NCBI RefSeq assembly: GCF_900091555.1
Contig: NZ_FMCX01000002.1
Coordinates: 248,001 to 312,000 of the forward strand
DNA length: 64,000 nt
Direction: 5' to 3'
From: Micromonospora mirobrigensis
Lineage (GTDB): Bacteria > Actinomycetota > Actinomycetes > Mycobacteriales > Micromonosporaceae
Below, piece by piece: positions 16,636 through 25,219 of this stretch (position 1 is the first letter of the stretch; every line of letters starts with the position of its first letter). The notes under the pieces were generated by a model. That model searched no databases. It was not told the DNA's origin and saw only the letters and a list, made by a program, of their open reading frames with translations. The position numbers were made by a program, and so were the translations under genes.

Positions 16636-18843
16636 ATGGGACACCTCCAGCGCGGCGGCGCCGTTGCCGCCGTACTCGGTCTGCTGCTGGCCGCGACGCC
16701 GGCCGCAGCAGACCCGCCCGACCGCTACCGCAATCCGATCTCCGCCGACTTCGCCGACACCTTCGCCGACCCGGTCGTCGTCCGCGGCCCCGACGGCCTC
16801 TGGTACGCCTACGGCACCAGCGACCCGCTCAAAGAGGGCGAGAAGACCGCCCACCGGGTGCCGGTGGCCCGCTCCGCCGACCTGGTCGACTGGACCTACG
16901 TCGGGGACGCCTTCGGCCCCGACCAGCGTCCCGCCTTCGCCGCGCCCGGCGCCGCATTCTGGGCCCCCGACGTGCGCTACGTCGACGGCCGCTGGGTGAT
17001 GTACGTGACGGTCACCGACACCACCGTCTCCGACGACACCTTCGACACCGCCGTCGGGGCGGCGACCGCGCCCAGCCCGGCCGGCCCGTGGACCTTCAGC
17101 GACACCCCCGTCGTGGCCCCCCGTCCCGGGCCCGGCGGCGGCTACCTGTGGACCATCGACCCGAGCCAGTTCACCGACGTCGACGGCACGAAGTACCTCT
17201 ACTACGGCAGCTACTACGGCGGGGTATCGGTCACCGAGCTCTCCCCCGACGGGCTGCGCGCGGTCGGCGAGCCGACCCTGGTGGCGATCGACAACAAGTT
17301 CGAGGGCAGCTACGTGCTGCGCCACGACGGCTGGTACTACCTCTTTGCCTCCACCGCGAACTGCTGCGCCGGGCCGGCCACCGGCTACTCGGTGCACGTC
17401 GGACGCTCCCGCAGCCCACACGGCCCGTTCGTCGACCGCGAGGGCGTGTCGCTGACCGCGTCCCGGGCCGGCGGCACCCCGGTGCTCACCCAGAACGGCA
17501 ACCGCTGGATCGGCACCGGCCACAACGGCTTCCTCACCGACCTGTCCGGCCAGGACTGGATCGTCTACCACGCCATCGACCGGGCCGACCCGTACCTGGA
17601 CGAGCCGTTCGGCATCAACGAGCGGCCGATGCTGATCGACCGCCTCGACTGGGTGAACGGCTGGCCGACGGTCAACGCCGGCGCCGGGCCGTCCGACGGG
17701 CCGCGACCCGCCCCGGTCACCACCGCCCGCCTCGACGAACGCTTCACCTCCGCCTCGCTCGCCGGTTGGCGCACGGCCGGCGACTGGCGGGTCACCGGCG
17801 GGGCACTCACCGGCACCGGCACGCTGACCTCCCGGTCGGCCACCGGCGGGGACGTCCGCGCCGAGGCCGACCTGCGGGTCGGCGACGCCGACGCCGCCGG
17901 GCTGTCGCTCGGCGGCCGGGTCACCGTCACCGTCGACGCCGCCGGCCGGCTGACCGCCAGCCAGGGCGACCGCACCGCCACCTCCGCCGCACCGGCCAAC
18001 TTCGACCCGGCCGACCGGCACAACCTCGCCGTCGAGGTACGCGGCCGCCAGCTCGTCGCCGAGCTGAGCCCCGCCCGCCTCGGCGACCAGCTCGCCACCG
18101 TCGCGCTGCGGCTGGACCGCCCCGCCGCCGGCCCGCTCAGCCTGGTCGCCACCGGCGGTCGGGCCGAGTTCGACAACGTCAGCGCCGCCCGGCTGTACCG
18201 GCCGGCGCACCGCCTCGCCCCCACCCCGCGGGTCGGCGCACCCCTGCCGGCGTACTCCGACGAGTTCTCCGACGGGCTCGCCCCGGCGTGGCAGTGGGTC
18301 CGGCGCAACCCCGACGCCACCGTCGCAGACGGGCAGCTGCGCTGGCCGGTCGAGGCGGCCGACCTCACCGGCACCAGCAACAGCGCCGGAGTGCTGCTGC
18401 GCGACGCCCCCACCGGCGACTACGTCGCCGAGACCAAGGTGACCCTGGACCTCGGCGAGGAGACGGTCCGCAACTTCCAGCAGGCCGGCATGGTCGCGTA
18501 CGTCGACGACGACCGGTTCGCCCGACTGTCCCAGGTCGCGATCTGGAACACCCGGCAGGTCGAGTACGGCTACGAGCTGCCCTTCGCCGGCCAGCCGGTG
18601 TACGGCGGCAACATCGTCGGCCCGCCGGCGAAGACGACGTGGCTGCGGCTCGCGCACCACGTCGACCCGGCTACCGGGGAGCACGAGTTCCGGGCCGGGT
18701 CGAGCCGGGACGGGGTGACGTGGACCTGGGGCGGGGTGTGGACGTTCCCGGCCGGGACGACGCCGAGGATCGGGCTGGTGGCGCACGGCGGGGACCAGCC
18801 GCCGGTGACGGCCGAGTTCGATTACCTGCGGTTCTACCGCTGA
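16636..18843 (+). CDS. secreted glycoside hydrolase family 43 (arabinanase/beta-xylosidase type)
   Basis: The product is about 735 aa. A Sec signal peptide (RGGAVAAVLGLLLAATPAAA, cleaved near residue 25) is followed by a five-bladed GH43 propeller. Likely catalytic residues are base D45 in FADPVVV, the pKa-setting Asp in TIDPSQF, and acid Glu in FEGSYVLR. After about residue 365 come two beta-sandwich regions. The first (DERFTSASLAGWRTAGDWRV) resembles a LamG/3-keto-disaccharide fold. The second (DEFSDGLAPAWQWVRRNPDA to YLRFYR) is like the C-terminal sandwich of GH43 xylosidases and arabinofuranosidases. It cleaves arabinan or xylan side chains outside the cell. It is probably induced through the LacI-type operators upstream and ends in a strong terminator. 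Confidence 0.9.
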   Translation: MGHLQRGGAVAAVLGLLLAATPAAADPPDRYRNPISADFADTFADPVVVRGPDGLWYAYGTSDPLKEGEKTAHRVPVARSADLVDWTYVGDAFGPDQRPAFAAPGAAFWAPDVRYVDGRWVMYVTVTDTTVSDDTFDTAVGAATAPSPAGPWTFSDTPVVAPRPGPGGGYLWTIDPSQFTDVDGTKYLYYGSYYGGVSVTELSPDGLRAVGEPTLVAIDNKFEGSYVLRHDGWYYLFASTANCCAGPATGYSVHVGRSRSPHGPFVDREGVSLTASRAGGTPVLTQNGNRWIGTGHNGFLTDLSGQDWIVYHAIDRADPYLDEPFGINERPMLIDRLDWVNGWPTVNAGAGPSDGPRPAPVTTARLDERFTSASLAGWRTAGDWRVTGGALTGTGTLTSRSATGGDVRAEADLRVGDADAAGLSLGGRVTVTVDAAGRLTASQGDRTATSAAPANFDPADRHNLAVEVRGRQLVAELSPARLGDQLATVALRLDRPAAGPLSLVATGGRAEFDNVSAARLYRPAHRLAPTPRVGAPLPAYSDEFSDGLAPAWQWVRRNPDATVADGQLRWPVEAADLTGTSNSAGVLLRDAPTGDYVAETKVTLDLGEETVRNFQQAGMVAYVDDDRFARLSQVAIWNTRQVEYGYELPFAGQPVYGGNIVGPPAKTTWLRLAHHVDPATGEHEFRAGSSRDGVTWTWGGVWTFPAGTTPRIGLVAHGGDQPPVTAEFDYLRFYR

Positions 18844-18849
18844 GGCGGA

Positions 18850-18883
18850 CGGTGCCGCCCACCTCACCAGGTGGGCGGCACCG
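18850..18883. terminator. bidirectional terminator, 15-bp stem
   Basis: CGGTGCCGCCCACCT (18850-18864) pairs perfectly with 18869-18883 around a CACC loop. It serves the convergent GH43 gene and the 2H phosphoesterase gene, whose stop codon lies in it. Confidence 0.85.
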
Positions 18884-19400
18884 CCGTGTCGGCGGTCAGG
18901 AAGGTCACCGTCCGGCTCTCCCCGTCGTAGCTGCGCGCCGCCACGAACTCCCCCACCGGCCGGTCGCCGCCGACCGCCGCCCGGGCGGTCCGCCGGTCGG
19001 CGTCCCGGAACCGCAGCGCGAGACTCAGGTGCGGCACCCACCGGCCCGGCCGGTGCCACGGATTGGCCCCCTCGGCGTCGCCGAGCACATCCCAGACGGC
19101 GGCGTGCAGCGCCACCAGCTCGGGGGTGGGCCGCAGCAGCCAGACCAACGGCGCGCTGCCGTCGAGCACCTCGACCCGGTCCAGCCGGGCCGGCACCGGC
19201 AGCACCGCGGCGCAGAGATCGGCCAGGCGTTCCTGCGCCCCGGGCGGGAACGCGTCGACCGCGGCGAGGGTCAGGTGCGGCCGGTTGGTGGGGTGGACGT
19301 TGCGGGCCAGGCTGGGCAGCCCGGCGGCGGACAGCCGGGACCAGGCCGCGCGTACCCCGTCCTCCAGCCGCGTGGAGCAGAGCAGTTCGACCGTACGCAC
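18864..19400 (-). CDS. 2H phosphoesterase, 2'-5' RNA ligase (LigT-like) family
   Basis: The product is about 178 aa and cytoplasmic. The two signature motifs are present: HLTL in NRPHLTLAAVDAF and HLSL in RWVPHLSLALRF, about 90 residues apart. This is the normal spacing of the H-x-T/S-x pair that lines the active site. The family acts on cyclic or 2'-5' phosphodiester bonds in RNA ends or small nucleotides; the actual substrate cannot be told. GTG 19400 follows a TAACCT box by seven bases. The gene is convergent with GH43 and shares its terminator. It is divergent from a nucleoside deaminase about 60 bases away, so a shared RNA/nucleotide role is possible but unproven. Confidence 0.82.
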   Translation of the reverse strand: MRTVELLCSTRLEDGVRAAWSRLSAAGLPSLARNVHPTNRPHLTLAAVDAFPPGAQERLADLCAAVLPVPARLDRVEVLDGSAPLVWLLRPTPELVALHAAVWDVLGDAEGANPWHRPGRWVPHLSLALRFRDADRRTARAAVGGDRPVGEFVAARSYDGESRTVTFLTADTAVPPTW

Positions 19401-19407
19401 GCCCGTC

Positions 19408-19413
19408 AGGTTA
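19408..19413 (-). promoter_or_regulatory. -10 box (TAACCT) of the 2H phosphoesterase gene
   Basis: It ends seven bases before GTG 19400 with no ribosome-binding site, so the transcript is probably leaderless. Confidence 0.45.
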
Positions 19414-19458
19414 GACCCGGCCCGTGTGCCGGGCGGCCCGACGGGGAACCGTGCTGGC

Positions 19459-19893
19459 ATGAGCATGCTGAACTCCGACGAGGAACGACACCTGCGCCGG
19501 GCGATCGCGCTGGCCGCCACGGCCGCCGGGGCCGGCGACGGGCCGTTCGGGTCGCTGCTGGTGGCCGGGGACGGGCGGGTGCTCGCCGAGGAGGTCAACA
19601 CCGAGCGGACCGACCGGGACGTCAGCGCCCACCCGGAGCTGAAGCTGGCCCGTTGGGCGGCCCGCGAGCTGGACGCCGACACCGCCGCCGGCACCACCAT
19701 GTACACCAGCTGCCAGCCGTGCCCGATGTGCGCGTTCGCGATCGACCGCTCCGGCCTGGGCCGGGTGGTGTACGCGCTCAGCGCCGACCAGCTGGTGACG
19801 TTGCGTCCCTCGGTGGCCCCGGCGCCGCCCCGGGTGACGTACCTGGGACCGGCGCTGCTCGACGAGGCGCGCGTTCCGGTCGAGGAGGACTGA
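19459..19893 (+). CDS. nucleoside deaminase (cytidine/guanine deaminase fold)
   Basis: The product is 144 aa. Zinc ligands and the catalytic Glu are in AHPELKLARWA (HPE in place of the usual HAE) and SCQPCPMCAFAID (PCxxC). GDGPFGSLLV near the N-terminus is the substrate-side motif of guanine and tRNA-adenosine deaminases. The length fits a free-base or nucleoside deaminase rather than TadA. The HPE variant is also seen in some plant and bacterial guanine deaminases. It begins with ATG just after the divergent promoter region and is followed by decayed gene ends, so it is probably monocistronic. Confidence 0.85.
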   Translation: MSMLNSDEERHLRRAIALAATAAGAGDGPFGSLLVAGDGRVLAEEVNTERTDRDVSAHPELKLARWAARELDADTAAGTTMYTSCQPCPMCAFAIDRSGLGRVVYALSADQLVTLRPSVAPAPPRVTYLGPALLDEARVPVEED

Positions 19894-19894
19894 C

Positions 19895-19930
19895 CTACAG
19901 CCAGCCCGCGTCGCGGGCGATCCGGACCGC
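19895..19930 (-). pseudogene. remnant of a gene 3' end (AVRIARDAGWL-stop)
   Basis: On the minus strand these bases read A-V-R-I-A-R-D-A-G-W-L-stop. This looks like the C-terminus of a helix-turn-helix regulator, but nothing upstream in frame continues a protein. I take it as a leftover of a deleted gene. The family is a guess. Confidence 0.35.
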
Positions 19931-19932
19931 CC

Positions 19933-19998
19933 CAGTTCTGCGGCGTGCTGGACGTCGTGGTCGGGGTGACCGTCGCGCTGGCCCTGCTGGCCGGGTGA
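19933..19998 (+). pseudogene. remnant of a membrane-protein 3' end
   Basis: In one plus-strand frame these bases read Q-F-C-G then VLDVVVGVTVALALLAG and a stop, a typical last membrane helix. No start or upstream gene exists; the deaminase stops 40 bases earlier. Together with the preceding remnant it suggests a deletion that fused two unrelated gene ends. Confidence 0.35.
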
Positions 19999-20073
19999 CC
20001 CCCGGACGTGTCGCGCGCGACGGTTGTGCCGGTCGGCGGAACGCGCCGACCGGCATGATGAAAAGCTTTGCCC

Positions 20074-21861
20074 ATGAGTTCCGCACCCGTACCGACCGAC
20101 CCCACCCCCGCCGACCCCGACGAGGCCGCCGCCTTCGCGGACCTCGGACTGCGGGACGAGCTGCTCGGCGCGCTCAGCGCCCTGGGTTACGAGGAGCCGA
20201 CCCCGATCCAGCGGGAGGCGATCCCCACGCTGTTGAGCGGCCGGGACCTGCTCGGCCAGGCGGCGACCGGTACGGGCAAGACCGCCGCCTTCGCGCTGCC
20301 GCTGTTGCAGCGGATGCCCGACGACCGGTCCGGCGGCGAGCCGCTGGCCCTGGTGCTGGTGCCCACCCGGGAGCTGGCGGTGCAGGTCTCCGAGGCCTTC
20401 CACCGGTACGGCAAGGACCTGGGCGCCCGGGTGCTGCCGATCTACGGCGGGCAGCCGATCGGCCGGCAGTTGCGCGCGCTGGACCTGGGCGTGGACGTGG
20501 TCGTGGCCACGCCGGGCCGCGCCCTGGACCACATCGCCCGGGGCACCCTGCGGCTGGGCAACCTGAACACCGTGGTGCTGGACGAGGCCGACGAGATGCT
20601 TGACATGGGCTTCGCCGAGGACATCGAGGCGATCCTCGAGCACGCGCCGGAGCAGCGGCAGACGGTGCTCTTCTCGGCCACCATGCCGGCGCGGATCGAC
20701 GGACTGGCCCGTAAGCACCTGTCCGATCCGGTGCGGATCCAGATCGGGCGGGAGCAGCCGGTCGCCGGGGAGGCGCCCCGGGTGCGGCAGAGCGCGTACA
20801 TCGTCGCCCGGGCGCACAAGCCGGCGGCGCTCGGCCGGGTGCTCGACGTCGAGTCCCCCACCGCGGCGATCGTCTTCTGCCGCAGCCGGGAGGAGGTGGA
20901 CCGGCTCACCGAGACGATGAACGGCCGGGGCTACCGGGCCGAGGCGCTGCACGGCGGGATGAGCCAGGAGCAGCGCGACCGGGTGATGGGGCGACTGCGC
21001 TCCGGCACGGCGGACCTGCTGGTGGCGACCGACGTGGCCGCCCGTGGCCTGGACGTGGAGCAGCTCACCCACGTGGTGAACTACGACGTGCCGTCGGCCC
21101 CGGAGTCGTACGTGCACCGCATCGGTCGGGTGGGCCGGGCCGGTCGGGAGGGCGTGGCGATCACCCTCGCCGAGCCGCGTGAGCACCGGATGCTCAAGAC
21201 CATCGAGCGGGTGACCGGCCAGCGGATCGCCATCGACAAGATCCCGACGGTCGCCGACCTGCGGACCCGTCGGCTGGAGCTTACCCAGGCGGCGCTGCGG
21301 GAGTCGCTGCTGGAGGACGACCTGGAGCCGTTCCGGGTGATCGTGGAGACGCTCAGCGACGAGTTCGACATGATGGAGGTGGCGCTGGCGGCGGTGCGGC
21401 TGGCCCACGAGGCGACCCTGCCGGGCTCCGCCGACGAGGACGAGGAGATCCCGCAGGTCGCGGTCCGTCCGCAGCGGGAGACCCGACCGGGGTACGAGGG
21501 GCGTGGTGCCGACCGTCGCGGTGGCGGCGGCCGGCCGCGTACCGGCGGCACCACCCAGGTCTTCATCGGTCTGGGCCGGCGGGCGGGGGTCCGGCCGCAG
21601 GATCTGGTCGGGGCGATCACCGGGGAGACCGGCATCAACGGCCGGGACATCGGCTCGATCGAGATCGCCGACCGGTTCTCGCTGGTGGAGGTGCCGGTGG
21701 GGGTGGCCGACGAGGTGATCCAGGGGCTGCGGGGCAGCACCATCAAGGGACGCAAGGCGACCGTGCGCCGGGACCGGGACGGTGACGGTGACGGCGGCGG
21801 CGGCGGCGGCGGCGGCGGCGAACGTCGCTACGAGTCCCGGGAGCGGCGCGACCGCCGCTGA
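20074..21861 (+). CDS. DEAD-box RNA helicase with DbpA-type RNA-binding tail
   Basis: The product is 595 aa. All helicase motifs are readable in order: Q motif (FADLGL...GYEEPTPIQ), motif I AATGTGKT, Ia PTRELAVQV, Ib TPGR, II DEAD, III SAT, IV IVFCRSREE, V ATDVAARGLDV and VI HRIGRVGRAGREG. A C-terminal DbpA/RRM-like domain follows (TQVFIGLGRRAGVRPQDLVG to EVPVGVADEVIQGLRGSTIK), as in CsdA/DeaD. The tail has nine consecutive Gly codons (GGC runs at 21793-21820) and an RRYESRERRDRR end. Likely roles are ribosome assembly and RNA unwinding in the cold. ATG 20074 is preceded by a CATGAT -10-like box, giving a leader of only a few bases. Confidence 0.93.
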   Translation: MSSAPVPTDPTPADPDEAAAFADLGLRDELLGALSALGYEEPTPIQREAIPTLLSGRDLLGQAATGTGKTAAFALPLLQRMPDDRSGGEPLALVLVPTRELAVQVSEAFHRYGKDLGARVLPIYGGQPIGRQLRALDLGVDVVVATPGRALDHIARGTLRLGNLNTVVLDEADEMLDMGFAEDIEAILEHAPEQRQTVLFSATMPARIDGLARKHLSDPVRIQIGREQPVAGEAPRVRQSAYIVARAHKPAALGRVLDVESPTAAIVFCRSREEVDRLTETMNGRGYRAEALHGGMSQEQRDRVMGRLRSGTADLLVATDVAARGLDVEQLTHVVNYDVPSAPESYVHRIGRVGRAGREGVAITLAEPREHRMLKTIERVTGQRIAIDKIPTVADLRTRRLELTQAALRESLLEDDLEPFRVIVETLSDEFDMMEVALAAVRLAHEATLPGSADEDEEIPQVAVRPQRETRPGYEGRGADRRGGGGRPRTGGTTQVFIGLGRRAGVRPQDLVGAITGETGINGRDIGSIEIADRFSLVEVPVGVADEVIQGLRGSTIKGRKATVRRDRDGDGDGGGGGGGGGERRYESRERRDRR

Positions 21862-21867
21862 CCGGGG

Positions 21868-21907
21868 CGGGTCGGGGACCCGCCGCGGCGCCGGTCCGGA
21901 CCGGCGC
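21868..21907 (+). terminator. probable terminator of the helicase gene
   Basis: Two neighbouring hairpins are present: CGGGTC/GACCCG (21868-21882) and the perfect 20-base palindrome at 21888-21907 centred on GGTCCGGACC. They lie just behind the helicase stop and before the convergent secreted-protein gene. There is no T tract. Confidence 0.45.
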
Positions 21908-21973
21908 GTCCGCGACCGGCCGACGCGACACGTCGGGGCCGACCCGACCGGGCCGGCCTCGACGTGGGGCGGA

Positions 21974-22522
21974 TCAGCAGTTGCGGATGGACCACACCGG
22001 GTCCCAGTTGTAACTGCCCCGGCCGACGGTCGTGAACGACTTCAGGGTGCCGCCGCTCTGGTTGTAGAAGTACACCCGGACGCCGCCGTACTGGTTGTTG
22101 TAGTAATAGCCGGTGCCCTGCCAGTACGAAAGCGTGTAGCGGTTGCAGTAGTAGAGGTCGAAGACCTTCCAGGTTCCCCTTGTCGGGTCCCACACCGAGG
22201 CGCAGAAGTATCCGGACGCACAGGAGACGGTCTGCGGGCTCGACGTGTACCGGACGGTGGTGGCCGGGCTGATCGTGGGCGAGACGGCGGCCAGCACGGC
22301 CCCCGCCTGCGCGCCGCCGGAGGTGACCTGTTGACGGGGTGCGGCCGCGGCTGCGGCCACGGCATGGCTGGTGGTGGCGTGGCTCTCGGCCGGTCGGGCG
22401 GCGGCCGGGGCGGCCACCGCCAGCGTGCCGGCCATGGTCACACCACCGAGCAGCGCGAGCAGCCGAGCCGACCTCCGGAATCCGGCCCGGCGCGGGGTCC
22501 CGCGCGACGATTCAGCGTGCAT
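21974..22522 (-). CDS. small secreted Cys-containing protein of unknown function
   Basis: The product is 182 aa. A signal peptide (SARLLALLGGVTMAGTLAVA, cleaved after APAAA) is followed by an Ala-rich linker of about 50 residues. A compact C-terminal domain of about 80 residues follows, rich in Tyr, Trp and Asn (GYFCASVWDPTRGTWKVFDL, YYCNRYTLSYWQGTGYYYNN). It has four cysteines that could form two disulfides. It resembles the beta/gamma-crystallin-like 'peptidase inhibitor I36' group of actinobacteria, but this is a pattern-based impression. The AAAGGAG six bases before ATG 22522 is a strong ribosome-binding site. The AT-richer upstream region probably carries regulated promoter elements. Confidence 0.75.
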   Translation of the reverse strand: MHAESSRGTPRRAGFRRSARLLALLGGVTMAGTLAVAAPAAARPAESHATTSHAVAAAAAAPRQQVTSGGAQAGAVLAAVSPTISPATTVRYTSSPQTVSCASGYFCASVWDPTRGTWKVFDLYYCNRYTLSYWQGTGYYYNNQYGGVRVYFYNQSGGTLKSFTTVGRGSYNWDPVWSIRNC

Positions 22523-22797
22523 GTGACGCTCCTTTCACAAACGGTCGTCTGGCGGCCGGCTGCGAGCAAATGCCTCGGCGAAGCCGGTCGACGGGAGCCT
22601 AGAACCGCCGACTGATCGACAGCCAGGTCGGCTTCCGTCATTTCGCAACCGATGCCAAAGGATCGCCACAATGTGAATGGAGATTCAACTGGATTCGAAT
22701 TTTCCAGCAAGAAAGTGAAAGTGGTATAGGGAGATTCGCGTACCGGTCGACGGGTCAACCGGACCGGCCACCGACAGTTCGAGGGCCGGACGACCTC
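22523..22797. other. AT-richer intergenic region upstream of the secreted-protein gene
   Basis: There is no gene here. The stretch 22640-22740 has clearly lower GC than its surroundings (for example GGATTCGAATTTTCC with an ATTCGAAT palindrome). A minus-strand TAGGCT lies at 22597-22602. It probably holds the promoter and control sites of the secreted protein. Confidence 0.5.
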
Positions 22798-22830
22798 GGG
22801 CGGCCGACCCCGCGTCGGGGTCGGCCGCCC
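22798..22830 (-). terminator. lon terminator, perfect 15-bp stem
   Basis: GGGCGGCCGACCCCG (22798-22812) pairs with 22816-22830 around a three-base CGT loop. It lies ten bases downstream of the lon stop codon. Confidence 0.85.
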
Positions 22831-22839
22831 GTGGTGCCG

Positions 22840-25176
22840 TCAGGCGGCGGCGAGCGGCTGCCCGCCCAGCGTCTGGGCGTCGACGTCGGCCGGGCGCAGC
22901 GCCAGGGCGAGCACGTCGGCGACGTCGGCCAGGGTGTGGATGGTCAGCGCCTCGCGGACCTCCGGAGGCAGGTCGTCCAGGTCCGGCTCGTTGCGGGCCG
23001 GGATGATCACCTCGGTCAGGCCCGCCCGGTGCGCGGCCAGCAGCTTCTGCTTCACCCCGCCGATGGGCAGCACCCGGCCGGAGAGGGTCACCTCGCCGGT
23101 CATGCCGAACTCGGGCCGTACCGGCCGGCCGGTGACCAGGGAGGCCAACGCGGTGACCATGGTGATGCCGGCGCTGGGGCCGTCCTTGGGCACCGCGCCC
23201 GCCGGGAAGTGCACGTGGATCCGCCGCCCGGCCAGGGCGTTGGGGTCGATGCCGAGCCGCCGACCGTTGGAGCGAAGGTACGACAGCGCGATCTGCGCCG
23301 ACTCCTTCATCACGTCGCCGAGCTGCCCGGTCAGGGTCAGCCCCGGCTCGCCCTCCATGCTGCTGGCCTCGATGAACAGCACGTCCCCACCGGCGCCGGT
23401 CACGGCCAGGCCGGTGGCCACGCCGGGCACCGCGGTCCGCTCCGCCGACTCCGGGGTGAACTTCGGCCGCCCCAGGTAGCGGGCCAGGTTGCCGGTGTCC
23501 ACCCGGACCGGCGCGGGGTCGGCCGCCAGCGCCACGGTCACCTTGCGCAGGATCTTCGCCAGGGCGCGCTCCAGGTGCCGGACGCCGGCCTCCCGGGTGT
23601 ACTCGCCGGCGATCAGCGCCAGCGCCCCGTCGGCGACGGTCACCTCGTCGGCGGTCAGTCCGGCCCGGTCGAGCTGCCGGGGCAGCAGGTGGTCGCGGGC
23701 GATGGCGACCTTCTCGTCCTCGGTGTAGCCGTCCAGCGTGACCAGCTCCATCCGGTCCAGCAGCGGGCCGGGGATCGACTCGACCACGTTGGCGGTGGCC
23801 AGGAAGAGCACGTCGGACAGGTCGAGGTCGACCTCCAGGTAGTGGTCGCGGAAGGTGTGGTTCTGCGCCGGGTCGAGCACCTCGAGCAGGGCCGCGGCCG
23901 GGTCGCCGGAGTAGCCGACGGCCAGCTTGTCGACCTCGTCGAGGAGCACCACCGGGTTCATCGAGCCGGCCTCGCGCAGCGCGCGGACGATCCGGCCGGG
24001 CAGCGCGCCGACGTAGGTGCGCCGGTGGCCGCGGATCTCCGCCTCGTCCCGGACGCCACCGAGGGAGACCCGGACGAAGTTGCGACCCAGGGCCCGGGCG
24101 ACGGACTCGCCGAGGCTGGTCTTGCCGACGCCGGGCGGGCCGGCGAGGGCGAGCACCGCGCCGGAGCCACGCCCGCCGACCACACCGAGGTTGCGCTCGG
24201 CCCGGCGGTTGCGCACCGCGAGGTACTCCAGGATGCGGTCCTTCACGTCGGCCAGGCCGGCGTGGTCGGCGTCGAGCACCGCCCGGGCCGCGGCCAGGTC
24301 GGTGTTGTCCTCGGTACGCGTGTTCCACGGCATCTCGAGGACGGTGTCCAGCCAGGTACGGATCCAGCCCGTCTCCGGAGAGGCGTCACTGGCCCGCTCC
24401 AGCTTGCCGACCTCGCGCAGGGCGGCCTCGCGGACCTTGTCGGGCAGGTCGGCGGACTCCACCCGGGACCGGTAGTCGGCGGAGCCGTCCGGCTCGTCCT
24501 CGCCGAGCTCCTTGCGGATGGCGGCGAGCTGCTGGCGGAGGAGGAACTCGCGCTGGGACTTCTCCAGCCCCTCCCGCACGTCGCTGTTGATCTGCTCGGT
24601 GACCTCCTGCTCGGCCAGGTGCTCCTTGACCCAGCCGACCAGCAGTTCGAGCCGGGCGGTGACGTCCGGCGCGCCGAGCAGTTCGGTCTTCTGCCCGAGG
24701 CTGAGCCAGGGCGCGTAGCCGGCGGCGTCGGCCAGCTCGGAGAGGTCGGTCATCCGCTCCATGGCGTCGATGACCTGCCAGGCGCCGCGCTGCTGGAGGA
24801 CCGAGGTCATCAGCGCGCGGTACTCGCGGGCGAGTTCCCGGGCCTTGCCGGCCGGGGCGGGTTCGTCCAGGGGGGTGGCCTCGACCCAGAGGGCGGCGCC
24901 CGGTCCGGGCACGCCGGAGCCGATCCGGGCGCGGGCCAGGCCGCGGACCACGGCGGCGGGCTCGCCGTCGGGCAGCCGGCCGACCTTCTCGATGGTGGCG
25001 ATCACGCCGACGGGGCCGTACTCGCCGTCGATGCGGGGCACGGCGAGCAGCTTCTTGTCGCCGGTGGCCCGGGCGGCGTCGACGGCGGCCTGGGTGGTCG
25101 GGTCGAGGGTCACCGGGATGACCATGCCGGGCAGCAGGACGGCGTCGGTCAGGGGCAGTACCGGAAGAGTAGCCAT
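22840..25176 (-). CDS. lon: Lon, ATP-dependent protease
   Basis: The product is 778 aa, the usual size for LonA. The N-terminal substrate domain (LPVLPLTDAVLLPGMVIPVT) is followed by a coiled segment (EGLEKSQREFLLRQQLAAIRKELGE). The AAA+ module has Walker A GPPGVGKT, Walker B VVLLDEVDKL and sensor FLATANVVESIP. The C-terminal protease domain has the catalytic Ser near 668 in KDGPSAGIT and Lys near 709 in GGVKQKLLAA. It degrades misfolded and regulatory proteins in the cytoplasm. Heat control is shown by the HAIR element just upstream. ATG 25176 has AGCAGG eight bases before it. A 15-bp terminator follows the gene. Confidence 0.97.
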   Translation of the reverse strand: MATLPVLPLTDAVLLPGMVIPVTLDPTTQAAVDAARATGDKKLLAVPRIDGEYGPVGVIATIEKVGRLPDGEPAAVVRGLARARIGSGVPGPGAALWVEATPLDEPAPAGKARELAREYRALMTSVLQQRGAWQVIDAMERMTDLSELADAAGYAPWLSLGQKTELLGAPDVTARLELLVGWVKEHLAEQEVTEQINSDVREGLEKSQREFLLRQQLAAIRKELGEDEPDGSADYRSRVESADLPDKVREAALREVGKLERASDASPETGWIRTWLDTVLEMPWNTRTEDNTDLAAARAVLDADHAGLADVKDRILEYLAVRNRRAERNLGVVGGRGSGAVLALAGPPGVGKTSLGESVARALGRNFVRVSLGGVRDEAEIRGHRRTYVGALPGRIVRALREAGSMNPVVLLDEVDKLAVGYSGDPAAALLEVLDPAQNHTFRDHYLEVDLDLSDVLFLATANVVESIPGPLLDRMELVTLDGYTEDEKVAIARDHLLPRQLDRAGLTADEVTVADGALALIAGEYTREAGVRHLERALAKILRKVTVALAADPAPVRVDTGNLARYLGRPKFTPESAERTAVPGVATGLAVTGAGGDVLFIEASSMEGEPGLTLTGQLGDVMKESAQIALSYLRSNGRRLGIDPNALAGRRIHVHFPAGAVPKDGPSAGITMVTALASLVTGRPVRPEFGMTGEVTLSGRVLPIGGVKQKLLAAHRAGLTEVIIPARNEPDLDDLPPEVREALTIHTLADVADVLALALRPADVDAQTLGGQPLAAA

Positions 25177-25188
25177 CGAACACCTGCT

Positions 25189-25219
25189 ATCACGTTGGGT
25201 TGAGCGTGTCTGGCTCAAG
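25189..25219 (-). promoter_or_regulatory. HAIR element (HspR operator) overlapping the lon promoter
   Basis: TTGAGC (25200-25205), seven bases, then GCTCAA (25213-25218) form a perfect inverted repeat, with a G at 25219 extending the right arm to GCTCAAG. This matches the CTTGAGT-N7-ACTCAAG HAIR consensus in all but the outer and junction bases. On the minus strand the right arm reads TTGAGC and can serve as the -35 element, 18 bases before CGTGAT. HspR represses lon through HAIR in streptomycetes. No hspR gene lies in this window. Confidence 0.82.

Noticed and set aside
17088..20603. plus-strand open frame of about 1170 codons through GH43, the phosphoesterase and helicase genes
   Set aside because: It crosses several real genes in another frame and has Arg/Pro/Gly-rich composition and no start signals.
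21793..21820. GGC run in the helicase gene as a repeat element
   Set aside because: It codes for a poly-Gly tail in frame and is simple codon repetition.
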